19,564 bases of DNA from an uncultured Collinsella sp. (GCA_902495155.1 CABUWD010000024.1:1-19564), one strand, 5' to 3'; numbered from the stretch's first letter, positions 6,749 through 14,659 are shown. The notes: a model not told the origin generated them from the letters alone. Numbers and translations: made by a program.

Positions 6749-8269
6749 GTGGCCCAAGAGACGTTTAGCGATCGCCTGCGACAGACTATGTCCGATCGCG
6801 ACGTTCGCCAGTCGGACGTGATCCGCGCATCGGAGATGCTCGGCAAAAAACTCGGCAAGAGTCAGATGAGCCAATATGTGAGTGGCAAGACGATTCCGCG
6901 GCGCGATGTGGCAGAGCTACTCGCCCGCGTTTTGGAGGTCGATGTTACCTGGCTGCTTGCCGGCGACGCCGATCAAGGCGAGGCATCATCACCCCGCAAC
7001 GATTCCAAGCCCGAACCCCATCCCTCAGCTCAAATTGCAAGGAGCACCACCATGCGTACTTTTTCTAAATCCACCAAGCTCGATAACGTCCTGTATGACG
7101 TGCGCGGTCCCGTCGTCGACGAGGCTGCCCGTATGGAGGACGAGGGCGAGCGCATCCTCAAGCTCAATATCGGCAACCCGGCGCCCTTCGGTTTCCGCAC
7201 GCCCGACGAGGTCATCAAGGACATGCGCCAGCAGCTGCCCGACTGCGAAGGCTATTCCAACTCGCGCGGCTTGTTCTCCGCGCGCAAGGCGATCATGCAG
7301 TATTCGCAGATCAAGGGCCTGCCCAACGTTCAGATGGAGCATATCTACACGGGCAACGGCGTGTCCGAGCTCATTCAGCTTTCGATGAACGCGCTGCTCG
7401 ACAATGGCGACGAGATTCTGATCCCCAGCCCTGACTATCCGCTCTGGACGGCGTGCGCAACCCTTGCCGGCGGTCATCCCGTACATTATTTGTGTGATGA
7501 GCAGGCGGATTGGTATCCCGACCTGGAGGATATGGAGTCCAAGATCACGAGCGCGACCAAAGCCCTCGTCATCATCAACCCTAACAACCCCACGGGTTCC
7601 GTCTATCCGCGTGAGGTGCTCGAGGGCATCGTTGAGGTTGCGCGCAGGCACCAGCTCATGATTTTTGCAGACGAGATTTACGACCGCCTGTGCATGGACG
7701 GCTATGAGCACGTCTCGATTGCCTCGCTCGCTCCCGATCTGCCCTGTGTCACCTTTAGCGGCCTTTCCAAGTCGCACATGATTGCGGGCTATCGTATTGG
7801 CTGGATGGTGCTTTCGGGCAACCAGCGCTGCATGAGCGACTTCATCATGGGTATCAACATGCTCTCCAACATGCGCCTGTGCTCCAACGTGCCGGCTCAG
7901 TCGATCGTTCAGACGGCACTCGGTGGTCATCAGTCCGTTAACGACTACATCCGTCCTGGCGGCCGTGTCTACGAGCAGCGCAACTTTGTGTATGAGGCGC
8001 TCAACAAGATTGACGGCATCTCGGTGGTTAAGCCGCGCGCGGCGTTCTACATCTTCCCCAAGATGGATGTGAAGAAGTTCAACATCACCGATGACGAGCA
8101 GTTCGCCCTTGACCTGCTGCACGAGAAGAAGATCCTGATCACGCGCGGCGGCGGCTTCAACTGGGCTGAGCCCGACCACTTCCGTATCGTGTACCTGCCG
8201 CGCATGGAAGTACTCAAAGAGTCCCTCGAAGACCTCGCCGACTTCTTTGACCATTACCGCCAGGCGTAA
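6749..8269 (+). CDS. alaA: XRE-type HTH domain fused to an AlaA-like alanine aminotransferase
   Basis: This 506-residue two-part protein starts at GTG 6749, 5 nt after AAGGAGG (6737-6743). Residues 1-70 look like an XRE/Cro helix-turn-helix (RQSDVIRASEMLGKKLGKSQMSQYVSGKTIPR), followed by DVTWLLAG. A polar Pro/Ser-rich linker (about 71-101) leads to a complete class I/II PLP-dependent aminotransferase of 405 residues. In aminotransferase numbering it shows LKLNIGNPAPFGF, the INPNNPTG substrate motif, ADEIYD, and the PLP lysine Lys240 in TFSGLSK. These match E. coli AlaA, which makes alanine from pyruvate and glutamate, including total length and lysine position. An internal AAGGAG (7039-7044) precedes ATG 7052, the start of the AlaA homology, so a free enzyme may also be made. 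A strong terminator follows. Confidence 0.9.
   Translation: MAQETFSDRLRQTMSDRDVRQSDVIRASEMLGKKLGKSQMSQYVSGKTIPRRDVAELLARVLEVDVTWLLAGDADQGEASSPRNDSKPEPHPSAQIARSTTMRTFSKSTKLDNVLYDVRGPVVDEAARMEDEGERILKLNIGNPAPFGFRTPDEVIKDMRQQLPDCEGYSNSRGLFSARKAIMQYSQIKGLPNVQMEHIYTGNGVSELIQLSMNALLDNGDEILIPSPDYPLWTACATLAGGHPVHYLCDEQADWYPDLEDMESKITSATKALVIINPNNPTGSVYPREVLEGIVEVARRHQLMIFADEIYDRLCMDGYEHVSIASLAPDLPCVTFSGLSKSHMIAGYRIGWMVLSGNQRCMSDFIMGINMLSNMRLCSNVPAQSIVQTALGGHQSVNDYIRPGGRVYEQRNFVYEALNKIDGISVVKPRAAFYIFPKMDVKKFNITDDEQFALDLLHEKKILITRGGGFNWAEPDHFRIVYLPRMEVLKESLEDLADFFDHYRQA
7039..7054 (+). promoter_or_regulatory. Internal Shine-Dalgarno and ATG inside the HTH-aminotransferase gene
   Basis: AAGGAG at 7039-7044 is followed after 7 nt by ATG at 7052-7054, in frame with the fusion. 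The product from this ATG would be a 405-residue enzyme without the DNA-binding domain, beginning exactly where AlaA homology begins (MRTFSKSTKLDNVLYDVRGP). Confidence 0.6.
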
Positions 8270-8291
8270 CGGCAAAGGTAGCCTGTAATGA

Positions 8292-8330
8292 AACGGTCGG
8301 CCCGCAACGGATGCGGGCCGACCGTTTTCT
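8292..8330 (+). terminator. Intrinsic terminator of the HTH-aminotransferase gene
   Basis: AACGGTCGGCCCGCA (8292-8306) pairs perfectly with TGCGGGCCGACCGTT (8312-8326) around a 5 nt loop, followed by TTCT. It lies 22 bp after the stop codon. Confidence 0.88.
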
Positions 8331-8397
8331 GTCTAAGCCCGTGCTGTTAGCGCTTGTCTCGTTGAGCGGGCGAGGTTCGCGTGTGAGCGGTAAGTTC

Positions 8398-8434
8398 TAT
8401 TCCAAAATGGAATACAGTGGGCTTAAGCTGGAAT
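8398..8434 (+). promoter_or_regulatory. LysR-type recognition and activation sites upstream of the amidohydrolase/ceramidase-like/PTS cluster
   Basis: TATTCCA-AAA-TGGAATA (8398-8414) is a perfect palindrome carrying T-N11-A. It is centred about 64 bp upstream of the start point predicted from the promoter at 8434-8463. A third half-site TGGAAT recurs at 8429-8434, exactly 21 bp (two helical turns) after the one at 8408-8413, and touches the -35 hexamer. This is the textbook layout of LysR recognition and activation sites. The LysR gene at 13700-14623 is the candidate ligand; that pairing is inference. Confidence 0.6.
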
Positions 8435-8463
8435 TGATGTCCGGGTACCTGCTTTTCTAGAAT
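8434..8463 (+). promoter_or_regulatory. Promoter of the amidohydrolase/ceramidase-like/PTS cluster
   Basis: TTGATG (8434-8439) and TAGAAT (8458-8463) are separated by 18 bp and lie 33 bp upstream of the first start codon. Both hexamers match sigma70-type consensus moderately well, as expected for an activated promoter. Confidence 0.55.
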
Positions 8464-8495
8464 GTTTTCAACAAGATGAAAGGCGGTTCCAACCA

Positions 8496-9530
8496 ATGAT
8501 TATCGATGCAAATTCCTACTGGTTCGACGAGCGCATCTTTCATGACGAGACGCTCTGCGAACAGTTTTTGGCCGAGGTACCCCGCGCCTATGACACCGAA
8601 GGCTATCTGACCATGAATTCCGCCGGCAAACGACAGATCGTGATCGAGATGCCCGCCGGTTCTCCGGGTCTTAACTACATTGAGGGCGACTACACCCTCG
8701 AGAAGCGCTTGGCCGATATGGATGAGGCGGGGGTCGACAAGGCGATCCTCAAGCTCCCCGGCTGTCACGAGTGGATGTCGCTCGAGATGTGCCGGCGTTT
8801 CAACGACGGTATGGCTGCTGACGCGAAGGCGTCAAGTGGCCGTCTGATTCCGCTTGTCGCTGTGCCGCCCTTTGGCACCAAAGCGAATTTGGAGGAGCTC
8901 GACCGCAGGCTCGACGATGGTTTTGCGGGTGTGCAGCTCTGCGCTCACTACGGCAAGCGCTATCTCGACGACCAGGTCTTCTCGAGCTTTTTCGAGCACC
9001 TGAACGAACGCCATGTCACCGTTTACGTGCACCATGTTCCCGTGCCGGTCGAGAACGAGTCGCTTCTCGCGTACGACAACCTTCGCCGCTCTTATGGCCG
9101 CTGCGTCGACCAAACTACGGCGATCGGCCGAGAGATCTTTGGTGATTTCTTTGAGCGCTACCCCAATATCAAGATGGTCCACTCCATGCTCGGCGGCGCA
9201 TACTTTGCGTTCAAGGAGATGCTGCTGCCTCATGGCCCCAAGCGCCCTGATGCTTCTGGCCGTTTTCAGGTCGATACCGAGACCGTTTCCAGGCACCTCG
9301 AGAACAACATCTATTTCGACATGTCCCATGCTCAGCCTTGGGGCAAGACACTCCTCGCCTGTGCGGTTGACGTGCTGGGTGCAGACCATATTGTTTTTGG
9401 CACGAGCTATCCCGTTAAACGCGAGTGGCTCACCGAGGGTGTCGCCTGCGTTCGCGCTGCAAATCTGAGCGATACAGACAGCGACCTTGTGCTTGGCGGT
9501 ACAGCGCAGCAACTGTACGGTGTCGAGTGA
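8496..9530 (+). CDS. Amidohydrolase-2 family (ACMSD-like) protein with altered metal site
   Basis: This 344-residue TIM-barrel protein of the amidohydrolase-2 family includes metal-dependent decarboxylases and hydrolases. It keeps the fold signs: MIID at the first strand, LEKRLADMDEAGVDKAIL, RLIPLVAVPPFG, DGFAGVQLCAHYG, VTVYVHHVP, NIKMVHSMLGG and VFGTSYP. The first-strand HxH pair is replaced: after IDA come Asn6-Ser-Tyr8. The usual Asp of FGSDYP is Ser304. His179/His180 and His229 remain. It may bind metal differently, use no metal, or be non-catalytic. The ATG at 8496 has AAAGGCGG about 9 nt upstream, and no signal peptide is seen. It is the first gene of a run of four; only 26 nt separate it from the next gene. 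Substrate unknown. Confidence 0.8.
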   Translation: MIIDANSYWFDERIFHDETLCEQFLAEVPRAYDTEGYLTMNSAGKRQIVIEMPAGSPGLNYIEGDYTLEKRLADMDEAGVDKAILKLPGCHEWMSLEMCRRFNDGMAADAKASSGRLIPLVAVPPFGTKANLEELDRRLDDGFAGVQLCAHYGKRYLDDQVFSSFFEHLNERHVTVYVHHVPVPVENESLLAYDNLRRSYGRCVDQTTAIGREIFGDFFERYPNIKMVHSMLGGAYFAFKEMLLPHGPKRPDASGRFQVDTETVSRHLENNIYFDMSHAQPWGKTLLACAVDVLGADHIVFGTSYPVKREWLTEGVACVRAANLSDTDSDLVLGGTAQQLYGVE

Positions 9531-9556
9531 GCGGCAATCAGAGAGGAGTATCTGCC

Positions 9557-10804
9557 ATGGACGAAGGAGAGATGAGGGCTGGGGCCGCTCGTGTGGCCAT
9601 CGATCTTGGGGACGTGTTGCCGTTCGACGGTTTCGACGAACTCCGTCATGAGGTCTTCGCCCGTGCCCTTATCATCGAGGGAACGGGGCGACGCGCCTGC
9701 GTCCTTTCGCTTGAGGTCACCTCGATCGCTCCGGCTCTACTCGCCGATCTGCGTGAGATTGTTGAGGATGCCGCCAATTGCAGCGGTGCTTATTCTTGGG
9801 TGGTTCCTACCCACACGTTTTCCATGCCTCACGTCCGCACTCCCGGGCATCTTGCCGACGATGCTACCCGCAATCGCAACGAGCGCTATCGCGCAGCACT
9901 CGTCGCTGCCGCCCGCACGGCTGTCGAGCGCGCTGTTGCGGGCATTCGCTCCGTCACTCTCGCCACTGTGGAGGGCGAATGCCCCGTGAACGTTAATCGC
10001 GACATCGAGACGCCTGCCGGCTGGTGGTTGGGCTCGAATCCCAGGGGGTTTGCCGACCACACGATGCCCGTACTCGCCATAAGGGATGCCGGGGGCGAGT
10101 ATGTTGCCGTGCTCGCGACGGCGGACGTTCAGTCCTCCGTGCTCGACGGGTCGCGCGACTCCGAGGGGAGGCGCATGGCGAGCGGAGACCTCTTTGGTTT
10201 TGCCGCCATGTCACTCGAGCGCGAGCTGGGCGGCGTTGCCCTGTTGCTGCCAGGCGCCGCGGGCGACCAAGGTCCGGCGGAGCGCGCCATGAACGTCATG
10301 TTCGATGCGGCCGGCGTTAAGCAGACGGTCGATGCCCATGAGGACGGATACCGCATGCTGCACCAGCAGGGGCAGGCCTTGGGCGATGCTTTGATCGAGG
10401 CCGCTCGCATGGCGCGTGAGGATGACGCTACCGGCATCGATGCGCGCACGGTCGACGTTCTCCTGCCCGCTCAGACACGCGCCGATTTTCACTCTTTGGC
10501 TCCGCACCGAACGTATGAGTTTCATGCCGCTGGCGAGCAGCGCACGAGGGTCTATCTGCTCCGGCTGGGAAACGTCGAGCTTGTCGGCGTACAACCCGAG
10601 GTCTCGAGTGCATTCGGCGCCACTGTGCGCGCCGCTCGGTCCGGCTCTGTGTTCTTTGCCACGCTCGTCAACGGCGGACAGAAGTACCTACCGGCTCCCG
10701 ACGCGTACGAAAAAATCACCTATGAGGCTATGAACTCCGGTTTTGCCGCCGGATCCCATGAGCGTCTCGTCGAAATCATCATTGCCGCCTTGAATGCGGC
10801 GTGA
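9557..10804 (+). CDS. Neutral/alkaline ceramidase-like protein, paralogue A
   Basis: This 415-residue protein resembles the N-terminal catalytic domain of neutral/alkaline ceramidases, zinc amidases that cleave N-acyl bonds. Matching segments are RALIIEGTGRRACVLSLEV, WVVPTHTFSMPH (His86, where ceramidases have ATHTHSGP), LLLPGAAGDQGP, and the C-terminal YLPAPDAYEKITYEAMNSGF with its conserved YE. The second zinc His expected in an NxxxH segment appears to be Gln192 in ATADVQSS, and the THTH pair is THTF. So the zinc site is probably incomplete, although the overall family is clear. There is no signal peptide. I chose the ATG at 9557, preceded by GAGAGGAG; an upstream in-frame ATG at 9425 lies deep in the previous gene. 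It overlaps nothing and is 18 nt from its paralogue. Confidence 0.72.
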   Translation: MDEGEMRAGAARVAIDLGDVLPFDGFDELRHEVFARALIIEGTGRRACVLSLEVTSIAPALLADLREIVEDAANCSGAYSWVVPTHTFSMPHVRTPGHLADDATRNRNERYRAALVAAARTAVERAVAGIRSVTLATVEGECPVNVNRDIETPAGWWLGSNPRGFADHTMPVLAIRDAGGEYVAVLATADVQSSVLDGSRDSEGRRMASGDLFGFAAMSLERELGGVALLLPGAAGDQGPAERAMNVMFDAAGVKQTVDAHEDGYRMLHQQGQALGDALIEAARMAREDDATGIDARTVDVLLPAQTRADFHSLAPHRTYEFHAAGEQRTRVYLLRLGNVELVGVQPEVSSAFGATVRAARSGSVFFATLVNGGQKYLPAPDAYEKITYEAMNSGFAAGSHERLVEIIIAALNAA

Positions 10805-10822
10805 CACAGAAGGAGAACGTGC

Positions 10823-11941
10823 ATGAACATTGGACACGCGCGCCGCAAAATTACCCCACAGGGCGACATCTACCTGATTGGCTACCGCAATCTTCCCAAC
10901 CGTCTTGAACCTGCGACGGGCGTCCATGATGACGTCTTCGCCAACGCCATCCTCTTCCAGCAAGGCGAACGTGAAGTGTTTCTCTTTAATGCCGATGTCC
11001 TCGAGTTCGAGGAAAGCATGGCCGAGGAAGTCAAGACAATGCTCGCCGAGCGCTACGGCATTGACCGTGATTGCGTTCTGCTCTCGGCGACGCACGACCA
11101 TACTTCAATCGTCGCTTACCACCGCAGCTGGTGGACGGGAAAATTCGACGAGAACTACTACCGCTGGTTCCTCGATACCATTTGCCAATGCTTTGAGGAG
11201 TGCCGCGCCAACGCACAGCCCGCGATTTGTCGCTTGGGCAAGCAGGTCATTACCGGTTTCTACGACAACCGCATCATTCCAGGTGAACTCGCCGACAATG
11301 AGGTCATTGTCGTATCGTTCTTCGATACCGAAGGCAAGCCATTTGCGGGCTTTGTGAACTGGGCGGTGCATTCCGCTTGCGTCGGACCCGACTGCACGGA
11401 GCTCACGAGCGAACTCGCCGGTCTTACCGGCAAAAAGCTCGCTCAGAGTCTTGGTTACTATCCGGCCATGGTCGTCGGTGCTGCTGGCGACTGTAGCGAC
11501 CGCAATTTTCGCCAGGGACGCGGCATTCCCGAGGTCGAGCGTGTTTCGACCGGTCTTGCCGAGGCGATTTCCCAGATCAAGCTCGATCGCGAGGTCGTTC
11601 TCGACCGCATCGAGCCTCAGACGTTCTATCACACCGTTGCCCATGGCGACTTTTCGCTCACGCTTAAGTGTGCCGTCATCAGTCTGGGCGGCCTGCATCT
11701 CTTTGTGTTCCCGAGTGAGCTCGGCAGCGACCTGGGTATTCGCATGAAGCGCGAATGCCCAGTCGAGGGAATAGTTTGCGGTTACACCAACGGCTATTTC
11801 GAGTATTTCCTTCCGGCACGCGAGTACGGCCTCTCCTTTGAGACCGAGCGTACTCAGATTCCCCAGGGCGAACCAGAACGTCTGTGTGACAAGTTCTGCC
11901 AGACGACGAGACTTCTCGGCGCAGCAGATTCGCGTTTGTAG
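10823..11941 (+). CDS. Neutral/alkaline ceramidase-like protein, paralogue B
   Basis: This 372-residue protein belongs to the same family as its upstream neighbour. It keeps a fuller metal site: SATHDHTS (His91, His93), FVNWAVHSACVG (His183, at the place of the second zinc His) and VVGAAGDCSDRNFR after it. GYTNGYFEYFLPAREYGLSFE near the end resembles the region holding the conserved Glu. It starts MNIGHARRKITPQGDIYLIGY, like ceramidase N-termini without a signal sequence, so it is cytoplasmic. Secreted bacterial ceramidases are longer and carry an extra C-terminal domain that is missing here. AAGGAG precedes the ATG at 10823. Tight coupling to paralogue A suggests a heteromeric or sequential amidase. 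A ceramide substrate is not implied; family members act on other N-acylated or amide compounds. Confidence 0.75.
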   Translation: MNIGHARRKITPQGDIYLIGYRNLPNRLEPATGVHDDVFANAILFQQGEREVFLFNADVLEFEESMAEEVKTMLAERYGIDRDCVLLSATHDHTSIVAYHRSWWTGKFDENYYRWFLDTICQCFEECRANAQPAICRLGKQVITGFYDNRIIPGELADNEVIVVSFFDTEGKPFAGFVNWAVHSACVGPDCTELTSELAGLTGKKLAQSLGYYPAMVVGAAGDCSDRNFRQGRGIPEVERVSTGLAEAISQIKLDREVVLDRIEPQTFYHTVAHGDFSLTLKCAVISLGGLHLFVFPSELGSDLGIRMKRECPVEGIVCGYTNGYFEYFLPAREYGLSFETERTQIPQGEPERLCDKFCQTTRLLGAADSRL

Positions 11942-12134
11942 GCCTGATTGCGTGACATGGGCCAATGAGGCTCACTGCCATGTGATCGGCATCTTCCATC
12001 TTCTCTGCCGTTTCCCATCCCGGGCGTACGTGCGTCCGCGGATTTCAAAGGGGGAAGCGGGTTCCTTGCCCTCCCACGTCGACTACGGAGGCATGAAATC
12101 GATGCTATACCCCGCTCAGAAAAAGGAGAATTCC

Positions 12135-13577
12135 ATGAAATACCAGAAGCTTTGCGATGAAATCATCACAAAGGTCGGTGGTCGAGACAATGTGTTAGAC
12201 GTGAGCCACTGCATTACGCGTCTCCGCTTCCACCTCAAGGATGAATCGCTCGCCCAGACCAATGAGCTTAAGGCGACGAAGGGTGTCGTTGACGTCATCC
12301 AGGCCGGCGGACAGTATCAGGTCGTGATTGGTGCCACTGTCGAGGCCGTCTACAACGACCTTGTTCAGATTGGCGGGTTCGACTCCAAACCCGCACTCGA
12401 TATCGATGAGGGCGACGACGTCAAAAGGGGCGATCCATTCTCGCGTCTGCTTGCCATCATCTCCGAGATTCTGCAGCCGGTTCTTGGTGTGCTTATGGCC
12501 GGTGGCTTCATCAAGTCGATGCTTGCGCTCTGTACGGTTGCCGGTTGGCTCGCTAAGGACAGCAATACGTATGTGACGCTCTCGGCAATCGGAGATTCGG
12601 TCTTCTATTACTTTCCGCTAATCATTGGCTGGACGTCGGCCAAGAAGTTCGGACTTAAGCCCGTTATGGGAATGGCGCTCGGCGGTATCCTCGTCTATCC
12701 GACGCTCGTTGCCCTTATGGGCGGAGATCCGCTCTACACGCTCGGCGCCGGTACGGTCTTCGAGTCCAATGTCTACGGTGATATTTTTGGCATCCCGCTG
12801 ATCATGCAGAATTACTCATCGACGATTCTGCCTGCGATCTTTATCGTCTGGATTGCCTCCAAGGTGCACAAGGCCCTTTCTAACGCGCTGCCCGCGCTTG
12901 TGAGCTCGTTCTTCTCCAACATCCTGACGCTCCTCATTTGCGGCATCCTTGGCCTGCTTGTGGTCGGTCCGGTCATGACGGTCCTCTCCAATATCGTTGC
13001 CCAGATCATCTTGATGCTCATCAACTTTCAGCCCGCCATCGCCGGCTTCGTCATCGGCACGTTCTGGAGCCTGCTCGTCATGTTCGGCCTGCACTGGGGT
13101 ATCATCCCGCTGTGGTTTCTCGATGTCGCAACCTACGGCTATGACCTCATTAACCCGCTCGTGTATGCAGGCGGTTGTGCCATCGCCGGTGCTGTGCTTG
13201 GCATGGTCATCCGAACCAAGGACTCCGAGGAAAATGCTGCCGTCAACATTCCCGCCCTTGTCTCTTCGATTTTCGGTGTCAACGAGCCTGCGCTTTACGC
13301 CATCTTGCTGCCGCGTAAGCGCCTTATGTGGGCAACCTTTATTTCCGCTGGTGTAGGCGGCGCCATCGCCGGCCTCATGGGTGCCAAACTCTATGCCTTC
13401 GGTGCCTCCGGCCCGCTCGGTTTCCCGAGCTTTATTAACCCTGCCGGCATCGACACGGGCTTTATCGGCCTTGTCATCTCCGGTGTGGTCGCTTTCGTTC
13501 TGGCTCTTGTCGCCGCTATGGTGATCGGTACCAGGAAGGACGAGGGCGGTAAGGCGCTCAACATCTCGGTGGACTAG
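12135..13577 (+). CDS. PTS EIIBC sugar permease, beta-glucoside/sucrose family, no EIIA
   Basis: This 480-residue phosphotransferase-system permease has an EIIB domain first (about residues 1-85), with the phosphorylated Cys26 in VSHCITRLRFHLKD. A linker then leads to a membrane EIIC domain (about 100-470) with about ten hydrophobic segments. HWGIIPLWFLDVATYG and FGVNEPALYAILLPRKR correspond to conserved EIIC substrate-loop motifs of the bgl family (TIGR01995-like). No EIIA is fused at the C-terminus, which ends in a short basic tail, so phosphate must come from an EIIA encoded elsewhere. The ATG at 12135 follows AAAAGGAG; an alternative ATG at 12093 has a GGAGG that is too close. The 193 bp gap before it is longer than others in the cluster. 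It probably imports and phosphorylates the cluster's substrate. Confidence 0.9.
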   Translation: MKYQKLCDEIITKVGGRDNVLDVSHCITRLRFHLKDESLAQTNELKATKGVVDVIQAGGQYQVVIGATVEAVYNDLVQIGGFDSKPALDIDEGDDVKRGDPFSRLLAIISEILQPVLGVLMAGGFIKSMLALCTVAGWLAKDSNTYVTLSAIGDSVFYYFPLIIGWTSAKKFGLKPVMGMALGGILVYPTLVALMGGDPLYTLGAGTVFESNVYGDIFGIPLIMQNYSSTILPAIFIVWIASKVHKALSNALPALVSSFFSNILTLLICGILGLLVVGPVMTVLSNIVAQIILMLINFQPAIAGFVIGTFWSLLVMFGLHWGIIPLWFLDVATYGYDLINPLVYAGGCAIAGAVLGMVIRTKDSEENAAVNIPALVSSIFGVNEPALYAILLPRKRLMWATFISAGVGGAIAGLMGAKLYAFGASGPLGFPSFINPAGIDTGFIGLVISGVVAFVLALVAAMVIGTRKDEGGKALNISVD

Positions 13578-13597
13578 TCTTTTTGCGCACTTTGATT

Positions 13598-13640
13598 AAA
13601 TATGCCTCGGACGGCGACGTGCCGCCCGAGGCATATTTGT
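13598..13640. terminator. Bidirectional terminator between the PTS gene and the convergent LysR gene
   Basis: AAATATGCCTCGG (13598-13610) pairs with CCGAGGCATATTT (13626-13638). An inner CGGC/GCCG stem closes the loop, with one A/C mismatch between the two stems. The tail is TTTGTGTTT on the plus strand and TTTAATC on the minus strand. It lies between convergent genes. Confidence 0.82.
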
Positions 13641-13699
13641 GTTTCGTGCCGCTGCCAGCGTGTTTGCGGACATAAGTCTGCCGTTGTGGGGCAGCGGGA

Positions 13700-14623
13700 T
13701 TATGACGGTCGTGCCGGGATGGAAGACGCACGGTCGCCCTGCAGGAGCTGACGGTAGGGGAGGAAGCCAATGAACGAGACGACCGCCTGCGAGTGCGCGG
13801 CGTTTCGCTTGAGGTAGAGCCTGACCTCGGAGGTCGTCGCGGGCTCGAGCGGCACCAGGGCTACCTTTCCGCTGGCGAGCGATTCCGCCGGCTTGCGCAT
13901 GAGGAATGAGACGCCGGCGCCGCGCGCGACAAGGGAGATGATGTTCTCGGCTCGTTTGCCGGTGAACGTAACACGTGGGCCAAATTCAGCTTCGCGACAA
14001 AGGGAAAGGACGAGCTCGCTTACGAACGAGCCTTGGGGAAGCATGAGGAAATTCTCGTCGATAAGGTCGTCTATCTCGACGGCGTCACGTTCGGCGAGCG
14101 GATGGTCGAGCGGAAGGACGGCCACGAGCCGGTCGGTCGTAAAGGGAATCTTTTTGAACTCCGGCTCGATGGCGCCACTGTCACGGATGAAGGCCAGGTC
14201 AATGTCCTCGTGCAGGAGCATGCGCTTGAGTGTGTCGCCCTCGCCCTCGATGAGCTCGACAGAATATGAGGGGTTCGCCTGCTGAAAATCGATGACGGCG
14301 TCCGTGATCCCATAAGGGGCCATAATGGGGATAGAACCGACGGTGAGGTGCTCGAGCGGCTCACCTGCGCCTATTTGAATGGCGGCAAGATAGCGGTGCT
14401 GAAGCGTCGCAATTTTTTGCGCATAGGGGAGGAGCGCTTCACCTTGCGCGGTGAGTGTTACGTGGCGCTGGCTTCGATCGATGAGCTTGCAGCCGAGTTC
14501 GTGCTCCATTGCCATGATGTGCTTGGAGAGGGTTGATTGCGACATGAAAAGCAGTTCCGCCGCATCAAGAAACGTGCGTGACTGCGCTAAGATGGCGAAT
14601 TCGCCAAAGCGGCTGATATCCAT
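13700..14623 (-). CDS. LysR-family transcriptional regulator (convergent with the PTS cluster)
   Basis: This 307-residue LysR-type regulator has its helix-turn-helix at residues 1-60 (FLDAAELLFMSQSTLSKHIMAMEHELGCKLIDR). The effector domain starts near residue 90 (HLTVGSIPIMAPYGITDAVIDF) and includes IDLAFIRDSG and LVARGAGVSFLM, typical of the cleft. The ATG at 14623 has GGAGG (minus strand, 14631-14635) 7 nt upstream. The gene lies 36 nt after the stop of the deformylase gene on the same strand, so the two may be cotranscribed. It converges on the amidohydrolase/ceramidase-like/PTS cluster, whose promoter carries a LysR-type site, making it the likely regulator. A CCAAAATG core related to that site also occurs near 14645-14655. 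Confidence 0.9.
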   Translation of the reverse strand: MDISRFGEFAILAQSRTFLDAAELLFMSQSTLSKHIMAMEHELGCKLIDRSQRHVTLTAQGEALLPYAQKIATLQHRYLAAIQIGAGEPLEHLTVGSIPIMAPYGITDAVIDFQQANPSYSVELIEGEGDTLKRMLLHEDIDLAFIRDSGAIEPEFKKIPFTTDRLVAVLPLDHPLAERDAVEIDDLIDENFLMLPQGSFVSELVLSLCREAEFGPRVTFTGKRAENIISLVARGAGVSFLMRKPAESLASGKVALVPLEPATTSEVRLYLKRNAAHSQAVVSFIGFLPYRQLLQGDRASSIPARPS

Positions 14624-14659
14624 AGGGAGGCCTCCGGTACCCTCATTTTGGCAGGTGGC

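Noticed and set aside
7025..8275. Long open frame on the minus strand opposite the aminotransferase
   Set aside because: The plus-strand frame is an intact aminotransferase with all motifs; the antisense frame shows no family resemblance.
11942..12134. Separate small gene or an extended N-terminus in the gap before the PTS gene
   Set aside because: The frame is open but has no usable ribosome site, and EIIB homology begins at 12135. A weak ACATGG/CCATGT repeat (11955-11983) is the only structure seen.
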